Positions 17,454 through 30,045 of a stretch of 64,000 bases of DNA are shown piece after piece. The first letter of the stretch is position 1; each line of letters starts with the position of its first letter. The position numbers and the translations under genes are program-made. The notes beneath the pieces are model-generated. The model made no database searches and was not told the DNA's origin. It worked only from the letters and a program-made list of their open reading frames with translations. The stretch is from Protea cynaroides (Eukaryota > Streptophyta > Magnoliopsida > Proteales > Proteaceae), in the NCBI GenBank assembly GCA_028583415.1, contig CM053276.1, positions 63,531,510 through 63,595,509 of the forward strand, in the 5' to 3' direction.

Positions 17454-20400
17454 TGTAACACCCTAGGTTAGCTGGGAGGATAGGAAATCTGTTTCTTACC
17501 TTGATGTGGCAGGTGGTGGAAGCCCATAGGGAGAAGAAGGTCATTCTAAGAATTTTACCCAGGCCATCATCAGGTAAATAGTTATCGTGTTGAACTAATT
17601 AGCTAGGATTTATGCTTATGTTGATTGAATATAGAATTGGACCTATAGATGGTAGAATGCTATTAAACAAAGGGTGGTGGTATGTAAATAAATTGTTTAT
17701 ACTTTAAGTTAGTATATGATATAAATATCTGATATTCAAGTATTTAAAGTGTTATAATTTAGTGTTTGGTTGGATTGTAGGCTAATGGTCTATTTTTACC
17801 CATTAATGTATTTGCAGCTTCAAGGTCATAAGATTAAGTCTCATGAAGAGTATGAATATGAAAATTTTATTTTATATGTTTTAAGTGTATGGGACCCACC
17901 ATTAGATAGTGGTTACTGATTTCTTCTGAGTAAGGAAAACTTGTGAATCAACAAAGCATGAACATGATTGAAGAAGCTTGAAGGTTGTTGAAAATTTATT
18001 GGGAATCTTGGACGAAATCGATTTCAGCATTGGGAGTTGGAAGCTCAGTCTTTGGTGAACATCAATTTACATAAGAGGTGAGTTTGTCATTCTTGGGTCT
18101 AAGAGTAAGGTTGCATGTAAGTTTTTAATACAAGAGGCATGTTTTAGTTTTGGGAACAACTTGGTTAGAGGTAGAAGATGATGAACAGTAAAACTGTTCA
18201 TCATTTGTTGTTGATGATGAATTTAGGTATTGTAAATACATTAATGGCCATGAGAAATGATTCTATTTTGGTCTAAGCTTGGTGTTTTACAGCCAAAGTT
18301 AGTTGCCTCAATGGTACTGAAGTTTATAAGTTACTATTTGGGATTTTGAAAACCTAGATTTAAAAGGTTGGTTTTTAAAACTGAGTTTTTGTTAAGTATC
18401 AAAAGAAATTAAAATGTACTTGGTTATGGGCTTTGTATATATGATTAAAAATGTTTTGGTATTGGTTTTCAAGCTTTTACAGATGATAATGGAGTGTTAC
18501 CAAAGGCCTAAGGGACTGGGGAGCTGAAACCAAATGAACCAGAAGCTTAAAATAAGCTTCTGGGGGTAGGTGGTCATACAACCTACCAGGTGTTCGACCA
18601 AATGCCTGACCAGCGACTACCCACCCTTTTTGGGTGGTTTTGGGTTGTTTTCTTGGGGTTTCTTTCCCAGAACCTGTAAGGTGATTATTGGGATGATTTT
18701 GGGTCATTCCCATATGGTTTTGATTACCACATGCCTAAGTTGTGACTGTTTCTTACATCATGATGTTGAATAGGTATACACAAAAGCAAATTTACTTTAG
18801 GTGGTTCAAGAAACGGGATTGCCACTATTTTGTGGGCTGTGGAAGGTAATCTATTTATGAGTTAATGAGTTTTAGTTTAGCAAGCAGGGGTAGTACATTA
18901 AGAAAATAAGGAAAATACCTTGCTTATTGATTTTTGTTCAAAACTCTTCTTTTATGTAAGGAAGTGATAAAGACTAATTGGAGGCCAAACTAAAGAAGCT
19001 ATATTAAGTGGATCTTTGAGTAGCAAGGTAAGGTGTTTGAAGCAACCTATGAGAGTGTTATTAACAAGATATTTAAGTTGGAAAAAATGATGTTGAAATT
19101 AACTTTTCTATGTAGGATTACAAGTCTAAATTGCTATTTTTCTTAAAGTTATCTAGCAAGCTATTTTTTTTTGTGGAGTCCACTTTTGGGATACTATAGG
19201 TGAGTGTCTTCCTCCCTTGTAGCAGACTATGTATGATATAATTTATGTAAAATGAACATGTGCATGAATAGGTGATGTATGCTCCTTGTTGAGTGTTGCC
19301 ATGTGTTAATAAAGCTATTGCTGATGCATGAATTAATAAGAGATGAATTTGATGTAAACCTTGCTTATGCTGTACTAAATGGATGATGATTTAAACACTT
19401 GTTAAGTTGTGAATGGTTGTTAGGTGATGAATGGATGGACTGATTAATGATAATGATACCTCATTGCAAGAATTGAACTTTAGAACATGTTTTTGTCAAG
19501 TATAAGGAATAGTGAGTAGGTTAATGTTTGTAATATTCTCTTGTGGACAGCAATGAAATGAATGGTGGAAGGTTAGGCCAGGATAGGGTTTTAAATCTCT
19601 TGATAGCACTGTTATAAATGTAAATGGTCAGAGTGCCTATGAGGTAAGAAAGTTAAGCATTGATTATTAAACAATTATTAGAATATGGACTGCTATATAG
19701 GTAAATGGATAGCAAGATCATACAATGAATTATTCAAAGGATAAGTTGTAGGAACATTATATGTGAACTAGATTAAGAGAATCAAATTGATTCCAAGTAT
19801 GAACTATTTAGTGCCATGAAAGGACTGTCCACACCTAGGTGGACAGCAAATTAAGTAAAATTGTAGAAAGACAAAAAAGGGGGAAGTTGTTATGAAACTA
19901 AGTATGAACTGTTTAGTATCATGAATGGATTGTCCTACACCTAGGTAGACAACAAAAGTAAAGTTTAAAGAAATGTATAAAAGGAGAAATTTTCTTTTGA
20001 ACTAAATAGAAATAGAAATATATAGTTACATATGATAAGTAAAAACTTATAAGGGTATACCTGGGTAAGATCCTCAGTTTAAGATGGTGAGCCAAGGTAC
20101 CACCTAAAGAGAAGGATATGATACCACGATAGGCAAGATACAGGCAAACCTTTGAGTCTAGGAATGAAGGACGAGATATAGATAAAGCATTGAGTCTAAA
20201 AATGAAAGGCAAGATAAGGGTGAACCATTGAGTCTAGGAAGACAAGATATGGACAAACCTTTGAGTCTAGAAATGAAAGGCAAGATATGGGTGAACTGTT
20301 GAGTCCAGAAATGAAAGACAAGATATGGGTGAACCGTTGAGTCTAGAAATGAAAGATGAGATATGGGCAAACTGTTGATTCTAGAGAGACAAGATACGAG

Positions 20401-21417
20401 TAAACCATTGAGTCTAGAGATGAGAGATAAGACACGGGCATATCCATTGAGTCAGATGTGAAAATAAGATACAATAATGTTATTAGTGGAATGTGGTAAG
20501 TTATGAGGAAAAGAGATAATAGTAAAAGATGGTTAGTAATAGAAAAGAGACGAGATATGAGCAAACCATTGAGTCTTGAAATGAAAGACAAGATACGGGC
20601 AAACCATTAAGTCTAGAAATGAAAGGCAAGATGAGGGTGAACCGTTGAGTCTAGAGAGACATAATAGGGGCAAACCTTTGAATCTAGAAATGAAAGACAA
20701 GATATGGATGAACCGTTGAGTCCATAAATGAAAGATAAGATATGAGCGAATTGTTGTGGAAATGAAAAACAAGATATGGGTGAACTGTTGAGACTAGACA
20801 TGGAGTCAAGAGATGGGCAAACCATTGTGTCTAGAGTTGAGACAAGATAGAGGTAAATGCGTTAAGTCAAATATGAAATGTGAAGCAGTAAAGCTGCAAA
20901 TGAATTGTGATAAGTCATGATGAAAAAAGACAATAAGGAAAGATAATAGTAACATAATAAAGTGCTTAAGTAAGGTTAAGTTATGATTCTTCAGCAGTTT
21001 ATTGTTAATGTATATACCTATTCTGAGATGATCTGTGTTATGAGATGCTAAGTTTCAAGCTTATGATTCTTATGAAAGGAGACACTAAGTTTACAGGTTA
21101 TGAATTGCATGAGATGGAATTTTAAGTATCATGTATGTTTGAATGTAATTTCTATCAAGATGGAATTCTATTCACCGAGCTTTGGCTCATTAAATTTGTT
21201 GAAAATATTTTACAGATGACAAAAGTGTCAGTACCTTAGTTTTGCCCCTATGCAAAAACGTCCGTTCTCATTAGACATCCTTGCAATAGGAAAGGGTGTT
21301 TTAGTCATTTAGCTTTAAGTACTAAAAAGAAAAAAGAAAAAAAAAAGAAAAAAATGAATAAAAAAGAAAAGAAAAGAGTGTTTAAGTGAGATGGTTTAAT
21401 AGTGTTTAGGATATAGG
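17454..21417 (+). repeat. Long LTR-like sequence with internal tandem repeats (plus)
   Basis: Starts TGTAACACCCTAGG. It shares order and local sequence with the reverse of 23531-27868: a leader with GAAGATGATGAACA, an internal tandem array, the GTGCTTAAGTAAG stretch beside it, then an ACCGAGCTTTGGCTCA box and a TTTTACAGATGA acceptor-like site. The expected GGGTGTGACA end is absent; it is cut at 21418 by another LTR start. No convincing coding region is seen. Confidence 0.5.
20145..20870 (+). repeat. Degenerate ~38-bp tandem repeat array
   Basis: About 15 copies of a unit resembling GTCTAGAAATGAAAGACAAG followed by ATATGGGTGAACCGTTGA, with 33-43 bp spacing and a gap at about 20460-20555. ORFs across it (minus strand, Ser/Leu/His-rich) are by-products of the repeat. 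The related element at 23531-27868 has an analogous array of a different sequence. Confidence 0.85.
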
Positions 21418-23530
21418 TGTAAAACCCGTACCCAGAAAATCCAGTTTAACTCAGATTTTCTTTCGTGCTAGAGTTTTCCCATAGCGGAACCTGATTCAAT
21501 GCCAATTGAGGACCAACACGATAGGTACCCTTTAAACCCTTAGACCTTTTTAACTATACATGATATGTAACTTTAAAGGGGGGCCGATCGCCATTAAGAG
21601 GTCGGGAATCCTGATAGTACAAGGATCGGTACCATTGATCGGTCAGGCAAAAAACAGATCTGTTCTCGAGATTAACAATTGGTTTCATTTTAGGAGACTA
21701 TTTAGGATATTTCTAGGACCCAGGGATGAATCTAGAAGGGGCCTACACCCATCCTAACTACTTTAGAGTTGTAGAAGGGAAGGAGTCCCTCTCTAATTCA
21801 AACTCTTGCCACTTGGCAACCTTAATAAGAGTGCCCCATTCAAACTAGGAGTTCTACCCCAACAAGAAAACCTTAATAGAATAAAAACCCTACCACTTCA
21901 TCCTCCTCTGAGTATGTATCAATCTCAAAAAGCTCTAATGCATTCTCAAGAGAAAGGGAGGAAGGAGAGGAAGAAGGTGAAGCTCTGCAACACTTGTCGT
22001 GGGAGAATTTCCAACAACGTACATAGCCAATCAACATTGATCAAGCCATCGTTGGTTAACACTTAACTTCTGTAAACTCTAATGCCATAAACTCCATGTT
22101 CCATCGAATAATTAAATTAGAAGTGATGAATACTCATCCTTCTTCAATAATAGAATTAGTATAGCTTTTTGATATTGAAGATACCTCTTCCCAACGAATG
22201 CCCTAGATTAAACAGTGGATTTCATGCTTGTTATGATAGGACATAGACATAAAAGGTATCCTACTACTGGGCTACATTGAGCTAGCAAGATATGGACTAA
22301 AATTATAGGAATATTCTAATCAGGTAGAGTATGAATTGACTTTTAAAAAGGGGTTGTCGATACACTAAACTACACACTGTAGGGACTGGCGTAGCAACCG
22401 ACCAATCCTAGAAAAGTCTCTGGAGGTAGCCGAAAGATAGGCCGATCGATGATAATGTACCAACCGACTCAGCGACCGACCCCTAGTAGAAATCTCTAGT
22501 TTGGGATGTGATTTGGTTCGAATAAGTGGGGTTTGTTTATCATTGAGTCTTCTTTAGGTTTATATTAGGTTAGTTTGGATTGATTCGGTCAATATTTTTG
22601 TATTGATGTGGGTAATTGGTTTGAGATAATTCGGTTGGATTCAGTTGTTTCTTTGGTCATGTGTTCGGGTTACAGGTTTGAACATGCATACATGCTTAAT
22701 TTAGACCACATGCTTTGCCCAATGCCTCCATGATAAATCATGCTTTAAAGTAGGGGTGGTTCTAATTGTTCAACTTGTTTCATCCTTAGATTTGTGATTA
22801 ATTACGATTGGTTATGCTTGCAATATATGACGAGATACATGCACATGCTTTCATATCTCTCAAAATTAGCTCATGGATGATCAATTCTGATAGATGATTT
22901 TCCCACTGTCAAGAGATGCATCGCTCATTTTGATTGCGACCATTTATGTACTAGTTTAGGGATACACACTGCACGGGTGCACCACAGGCCTCACATGCAT
23001 AACTGTGGTGCCTTGCAATGTAATGTTTAGGGGACTCTAATGAGTCCAACCCCACATGGGATCCAAGATCCTATGCCAACCCAAGTGAGCCCATTTAGTT
23101 TGAGGCACACCCCAACCTTAGGACTGGATCCAGAAGTGTTTGGGAAATCATTGTACAAATGTATTAATGAAATGAACATTGAGTAGATGTATGTTTGGGC
23201 TCTTAATCCTTAGGGCTACTTTGTTTCCCCAAGTTGGGAATTTAGTGAGATTAGAAAACCCTTATCGAGTATAGGGAGCTGAGGCAGTGCCTCTTGAGCA
23301 TTCTCATTTGTGATCCATGGCTCGTCAATCTAGGGGAACTACGTCCATCTGATTATCATTAAATGAGATATGTAGGCAGTGGGAAGTAACCTTAGCTTCA
23401 CACCCAGTCAAATTGGAGGTAAGTCCCTTTATTCAGGGATTACCTCATTGAGGGGACATTCCTATGATTTAGGAAGTACCTCACACATGTGGATGGGTTC
23501 AATTATTATGGGAACATCCACTCCCCTTTC
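21418..23530 (+). repeat. LTR-like sequence starting TGTAAAACCCGTACCC
   Basis: The start resembles the TGTAAGACCCGTACTCC start of the other LTRs. It contains a purine-rich leader (about 21950-21990) like their first exon. I find no clear TATA box, GTAAGT donor or terminal exon, and the right part (22900-23530) shows no known landmark. It ends where the minus-strand LTR begins. No gene seen. Confidence 0.4.
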
Positions 23531-26500
23531 TGTCACACCCTGAATTTACGATATCTAAAATTTTGGCAGGCGATTGGACCATCAATCATTTCAATAGCAG
23601 TTTAACCAGGATAAATGCTTAGTAAATACCAAAACCAACCACCATTCCTCCCATAACACATATGCAAAGTAATTTAACCTAGCAGAAACATATTAAGTTA
23701 ATTGAGCTCTAATTTGTATTTAAAACAAACGTACTAGTACCTGTTCAATGGTTATTCTTTGTCTCAACCAATCAAGGAAAACGTAACTGCTTAGCCCTGA
23801 TACTGTGGTCACTACTTGCTAGAAAGATTTAAATAATATAAATAATTATCTAATAATAAATTCCTAAGTTTAAGCGGTCTTCTACTTCAATGCACTTCCT
23901 TCACATCCACATTCCAAGGCTTGGCTCGTCGTCTCCATGACTTGCTCCTTAAGAGTATTCTGGGTTTTGTTGGAACGTCTTCATGATCCAAATCCTTGCT
24001 ACCTGTAGGCACAACTAAAAAGAGTGGAGATCACAAGAGTGAGCTCTCCAACTTGAGCTCGTGAGAAACATACAAGCAAGCAATCATCATGAGTATATTT
24101 ATGTACACAACAAGAGCAAGTCAAATGTATGTTAAATATGCTATGGTAAAGCCTAGCCACACCTCCCCAAGGCTAACTATAACCTCAATGCACGGGAGTG
24201 TTTGGACACTTACCAGCCTACTCCAATAGCCCTAGTAAAGCCACGCGACATGTAAGATCCCCTTCCCAGGAGCAGGAAAAATGAATCATTGATCAACAAT
24301 TACAAAACATAAGAAGTAAAAACCTATAATTTTTTTTAACATAACAACACAATAAGCCATATCATTCAATTATTCCAAAATAGTCTATTAGCATTAACAT
24401 AGCAGCAGAAACCAAGTTAGATAAGATATATACATAACTGGTGGCCATTTAATTTCATCCGAATGTCTCTTTAAGTACAATAGATACATCAAAAGGTGTG
24501 GCTATACACCAAAAAGCTACAACCACACATAACCAAAAGAAAACAGCAACTACATATTAGTTGCACATCAAAATCTGTCCACTAAACAAGAAATAAATGC
24601 CAAGTGGTCTAATGCCCAGCTTGGTTTTCTGCACAGGTAACATCTAGCTACTCATCTGTATGTTCATCTGTAAAAATGTATCAACACTAGGTAAGCAAAG
24701 CTTAGTGAATAATTAACATCTTGGTAGGGATCACATGTAATAAAGAATGTATTAAACATTTAATGGAACAACGATAATAACCTTTCTTTGATAGGTGTGT
24801 ATAAAAGTACTTTACTTGATTAAGCCTTACATTTGGTTATACTTTCACATAATCCTACTATGGTACTAATATCACATATGTAAGATTTCCTACCTTGTCT
24901 TAATTCCACAATACTATCTGTAGTTGTGTGTGCCTACTGTTTATTTCCATTCTTAAATCTCACTAGCTTGACCTTCATCTTTACTTTTCTTTCTCTATTC
25001 TTACTTAGCTTTACATCAAGCTACTGACTTAAGCACATTAGGTAAAACTTGAATTTGGACTCACTGGATGCTCTCATTTCTTGTCCCATGATTGATTCAC
25101 CGGATGCTTCCGTTTCTTGTCACTTGTCTGGCTTACCGGATGCTTTGGTTTCTTATCACTTGTTTAACTCAATGGTTGCTTCTATTTATTGTCACTTATT
25201 CAACTCATCAGATGCTCCCGTTTCTTACTGCTTGCTTAGCTCACCGGATGCTTCCGTTTCTTGCCATTTACCATGATGTTCATGCTCACTTAGACTGAAT
25301 TTCTAGGTCTTGCTTTTTATTAAACATAAACTTAAGCTTTTTGTCTATCTTGTTTCATTCTACGTATGAAACTATTGATTGTATAATTTAACCATTTATC
25401 AAACATTAACAACTATTACAAGTCATCAATGCCATCTCAACTCATCTTGCTGTCCATATTTTTCTTAACATGTTAGAAGAGAATAACATGTTTGCTATAG
25501 TCTAAATTGACCTCATTTCTACTCTTATCTCCACTAGAGTATGCTCATTCTTACCTTTCTTTGTTTATGTGAAGTTCCTATAAGTTTGCAGCAGTTTAAT
25601 AATGGTGTTCTTACCACCAAAATCATGTAAAAACAGATAACAAACAATTATAAAGTTTGCTGTCCGTTGGTTTTAACCATTGGTTTACACTATCCTAGCT
25701 TGTAACTATACTTCATTGAAGTAACCTCATCTCTTGATACATGGTTAGATACCATGTAAAAACATTAGGAAATGCCTCTACATTAATAACAGCACATATC
25801 CCAAAGTCCATATTCAATAAACCTTAAAATATTTATAGCATTTAACACCTTACACCATATAGTTCACAAACCACATACCAACATAGTAAAACCTTTCATT
25901 CTTACATAAATGAATATATAAACATCATAATTAGAGCACATCTATCACCACAGCATGCACACATATATATTTATATTACTAGTCGACTACAAGAGGTCAA
26001 TTACTCACCTTGACAATCACAAATTCCTTGGTTACAGCTTCTTGATCTTATAATAAGGTTTGAATGCAACAAGAGAGTCCTTCACTTCCTACAGCTATAA
26101 AGTCATATTTTCTACTTACAAAATACATGAGCAAACCCCAAAAATGATGTTAAAACCATTGGGGAGTAGTGTTTCCTTACCTGGACCTTTTTACCAAAAT
26201 GACCTCCCTTTGGCTTAAGCTTAAAAATTTCTTTCTATGCTATCCTAGCTTGATTACCTGATCATATGAGGCTTGAATAAATTTAAAAAATCTCTTTCTA
26301 ACCCCCTACAATGCACCATAATGAAGTCCTTTATCCCTATGATTAGTTTTCATGTCCATTTAGGTCCCCCATGTAGGAACGATAACACTTTACACCATAA
26401 AACTTGCTGTAATAACAATTTTTGGAAAGTTGACTATTAATCATTGTAAAACTCATTTGAATGCCAAAAGCCCCATGAAAAATTCTCAAATTTGAACCAC

Positions 26501-27868
26501 ATATAGCTTGTAGGTTGATAAAAGTATCTGAAAAAAAATTTCATCAAAAACCAATTTAAATAGGACAAAACAGCACCATATTTTTACTTATTTACTTTCT
26601 TTAATGAAATTTCTGCACTTTTGAAAAAATTCCATTTCTTCTTATTTTCATCAAAGCCACCACCATCTATCACTCATAACTCTTCATTAAACATAACTAC
26701 AGTATGTAGGAGCATTTCCCATCCTCCAAATCATTTTTTATTAGTCATAAGTCTCCCATTCAATGGCTAACTAACACTTTCATAACAAAAATCTGCACTT
26801 TTCTTAGTAAGGAAATGCATATATGAAATTTTTTTCTTCTTCTTGTTTCTATCAAAACTTCCAGCATTCAGTACTCCTAGTACATCAATTTGACCTAGAA
26901 ATAGTCATTGCAGGTGTTTACCATTTATAAACATTACTTTGCCCCTAATTATACATGGATGCATTACTTTTGCATCTACTTTGTTAGGGTTTTTCGTCAA
27001 ACAACTATTGTTCATCATTTGTTCATCATCTTCAACACTTAGAAGCTCAGATGATTCTAAAACTTCATTCCTCTTTCATTGAATCAACATGCAACCAACT
27101 TCCTAGACTCAATAATGGATTTAGAACTTGCCTGGAGCGTAGAATCAAAGAGAAGGTACAGCTGAAACACTAGTTTTCTGCAACTTTCTTAGGTTGCATT
27201 TTCCAACATTCCTTGCTGCAACTAATAGACTTTTCACACCTTCCAGCACTTGATTTTCTTGCTGAGATTTGATTCTATAACCCTAAGAATCCTCTAATCT
27301 TTCTTTAAGCACAATAGCTCACTCCTTAGCACCTTCCTAAAGTGAAAATCGAAATTTCTCTTCAAATGCACCTCTAAAGCTCTCCCACAGCCTTCCAATG
27401 TATTTAAGCTCTAACCTAGAATGAAATGGTTAGGTTTTGGTCTTTCTTATATATTTTTCGTAGTTTATTTTAATTCCTAAAATTAACTTTATGCAATTCC
27501 TACTCTACCCTTAACCATTCCTATTTTTCCCTTAGTGTATACTCACCACCACTAGTCTTTTAATTTCATATTAATATTACACATTAATACATACTTTACT
27601 ATATATATACACACATTAAAACATCCAATTACATTCCTATTTACATCAAGCATCCAACATACACATCATAAAATAATTAGTGCCGATTTAAATCCTACTA
27701 AAATCTATATACATTTAATTAGGAAAAATATCATTATTATACCTAATTTGTCCATAACTCTTTTTAACTACTCCATTAAGGTATCTCGACTACATTTATC
27801 AATTTTCTCCACCTGTCAAAACCAATTTAAGTAATATTTTAAGTTATTAGAACACCTGGGGTGTTACA
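23531..27868 (-). repeat. Long LTR-like sequence (4338 bp, minus)
   Basis: On the plus strand it runs from TGTCACACCC to GGGTGTTACA, inverted termini of the LTR type. Read on the minus strand it shares its organisation with 17454-21417. No primer-binding site adjoins its 3' end and no clear 5-bp duplication flanks it, so solo LTR status is probable but unproven. A short open segment after an acceptor-like site (minus, about 24015 down to 23895) encodes a basic RSKSWRRRAKPW stretch ending in a stop, in the place where other LTRs carry the Cys-rich exon. Confidence 0.5.
25045..25280 (-). repeat. Tandem repeat array of ~40-45 bp units
   Basis: About five to six units on the minus strand of the type GACAAGAAACGGAAGCATCC then GGTGAGC. 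It occupies the same relative position as the array at 20145-20870 but with a different unit. Confidence 0.75.
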
Positions 27869-29129
27869 CAACATCCCAATCAGAATGGCGATCGGGCAGT
27901 AAGTCCGACCAGTAACCCTCCAATGAACACTTTCGACCCTTCTCCCTCATCACTCCATCCTACCAGTACTTGACCCCCTACGGGCCAGGGTCACACACAT
28001 GGGTTTTATCACTAACCAGTCCTATATGACATCATATGTACTCTCTCAATACCCTAGAAGGATTTGCAGGCCATTCGTTTTGCCCCTCCCAAATGTTGTC
28101 CTCTACTAGAGTATTGGACAATATATGGCAATTAGTCTACTTAGCAGGTCGGATCTAACGGTCCTCGACCCTTTCACCACTACCTACTATGCATCTACAC
28201 ATCACAACCATAATCAATCATAATGTTAATGCAACGAATGTAAAAGAGACAGCTATTGGATGGCATGTTATTCATAATGTAAGTACAAGCATGCAACATC
28301 AATCATTAGCATATTTCAAACACACCAAAATTAGTTAGGGTTTTGTTCCTCACCTGATATCACGTAGTTATGATTATCCACGCTAGAATAATCAGTATTT
28401 TCGAAGGGTTCTACACCTATACAAAGTGTAGAGTTATTGGTTAAAAGTTCCACATTATTTCTTCTTCAAGTTATAGGAGTTTGGGGTTTGTCGATCGGTG
28501 CCTCGGTCGCAACCATCGCGACCCACTCATCATCCGACAGAGATTAAAACCTTCTGCCCAGGGTCTGTCATGGCTTCAGTCTATACAGTAGCAACAACAG
28601 CCGCTACGTCCAACCACTTCCAGTGGCCTTTTAGGAACTGTTCAGTAGTTAGGCCGGATCTTAGGCTTCATTGTCTGTGGTCACTTTTGGCTCTTGGCAG
28701 GAAGGTCAGTTTAAGCAGCTTGGCCTGGTCAAACACTTGGATTTTGCATCCAGCCCACCATCTGCCCATGCTCTCTGGGATTTTTTTTGAGATTCCTGAC
28801 CTTACCTTGGAAGGGGGTTTTGGATTGGTCTCACGACCGTGTGCTACTCGACTTCCTTAGCAAGAGGTTTCCCTCTCTTTCTACGAAGTCTATTGGCTTT
28901 GATAATATCAACAAGAATTGATACTATTAGATTCTCTATTAAATTTCCTCTTTTGTCCATTGTTCCTTCAATATTATCATCAATGGGTCTCTAAGTTCAT
29001 CTGCCATTATACTACTTACATTGTTTAACTACATGGGTTCCATTTAACATAGTTTTTACAATGTAAGGTATGAAGTATTACCTGTAACATACATTGATAG
29101 GTGAGAACAAGAGCCTAATTTATCGCAGT
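27869..29129 (-). repeat. Minus-oriented LTR fragment, boundaries unclear
   Basis: It keeps family landmarks in reverse: CTAACCAGTCCTATATG (near 28014), GGTGAGGAACAAAACCC on the minus strand after ATATCAG (near 28340-28355, the donor of the middle exon), and GCATGCCATCC-like spacing. The 28498-28860 stretch is open on the plus strand but matches no protein I know. From 28860 to 29129 I see nothing identifiable. Confidence 0.35.
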
Positions 29130-29860
29130 GCATTCTGGAGAATCGGGCATGATATTTGGGTCAACCCATGCAGTAACCCAAATACATCCAAGAATGATAA
29201 CCACAATGATTATAAAATAAATCTCACAGTCTACACATACAATAACCATACATAATCAAGAAACAATAATAATATTAGTGGGAGCATTTAATACTGACAG
29301 ATGCAATTACTGTGATATCATACCCCATAATATGTATCAGTTATGTATTACAACCCATTACTTTCCACAAAATACTATTATATCCATATACACTTAGCCA
29401 AATTAAAAATGAGTAAATCTATTACATTTATTGGATAGACATCTTCATCTACCCACAAAAAGAATCAGAATGTATCAAGAAGGGAAAGAGTAAGGGGAGA
29501 ACTACGTCATACGTAGACGCAGTCGCTGCAAGTGCAGCCCTCGTCGTGCTCTCCTCCAACATCATCATCTCTGGTGACCATGCTTGCCAAAGGGGACTCC
29601 ATGAAATCAATAACTAAATAGTCACCTATTGAAGAATATAAAAAAGAGTATCGATACGAGGGTGAACTCACATCCCAGCTCAGTGAGAAATCTAGTATCA
29701 CATGCATGCAACATATAATGATATGAAATTTAATTCTAATACTAGGACTCAGGTTTGTGTTACTACTTGGTATCATACTGAGATTCGATCTGGAATCGAT
29801 TTTAGACATGATAGATACTATATCTGATATCAAGATTTAGAACTTAATTAATTAGAATTG
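29130..29860 (-). repeat. Fragment of the 51152-54831 LTR family
   Basis: Shares GAATYGGGCRTGATAT...(GGGTCAACCC / GAGTTATCCAAG) and CAGCTCAGTGAGAA with 51725-52215, same orientation. It includes a terminal-exon remnant at 29507-29613. Confidence 0.45.
29507..29613 (-). CDS. Terminal LTR exon, divergent copy
   Basis: On the minus strand, after ACTATTTAG, the frame encodes VIDFMESPLASMVTRDDD... and ends EHDEGCTCSDCVYV before a stop. The C-x-C-x-x-C-V-Y tail is kept although the upstream residues are unlike other copies. Its nearest relative is 52009-52163 (EGCTSKDCVY). Confidence 0.4.
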
Positions 29861-30045
29861 TTTTCACTATCTTAAGAGTTTAAGTGGATATATGGGCTGA
29901 AACAGGGAGAAATAAAAAAAAAAAAAAAAAAACCATCGGATCGGCTGCTTATTTATTATTTTTTTAGCTAAAACCATGGTTTAGTTTATTAATTATTAAT
30001 TAATTTTCTTTATTTTATCTTATTAATTAAATATCTTTCCTTGAT
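29861..30045. other. AT-rich stretch with poly(A) run
   Basis: No gene. A run of 19 A at 29914-29932, then AT-rich DNA up to the truncated LTR of Element III. Confidence 0.6.

Noticed and set aside
20145..20870. Possible CRISPR array or secreted repeat protein
   Set aside because: Units are degenerate and contiguous with no unique spacers, and the minus-strand frames are products of the repeat; this is a plant LTR tandem array.
23526..27873. Target-site duplication around the 4338-bp LTR-like sequence
   Set aside because: Flanks are CTTTC and CAACA, which do not match, so solo LTR status is left unproven.
28498..28860. 120-residue plus-strand frame as a host gene
   Set aside because: It lies within a minus-oriented LTR fragment, matches no protein family I know and has no neighbouring gene structure.
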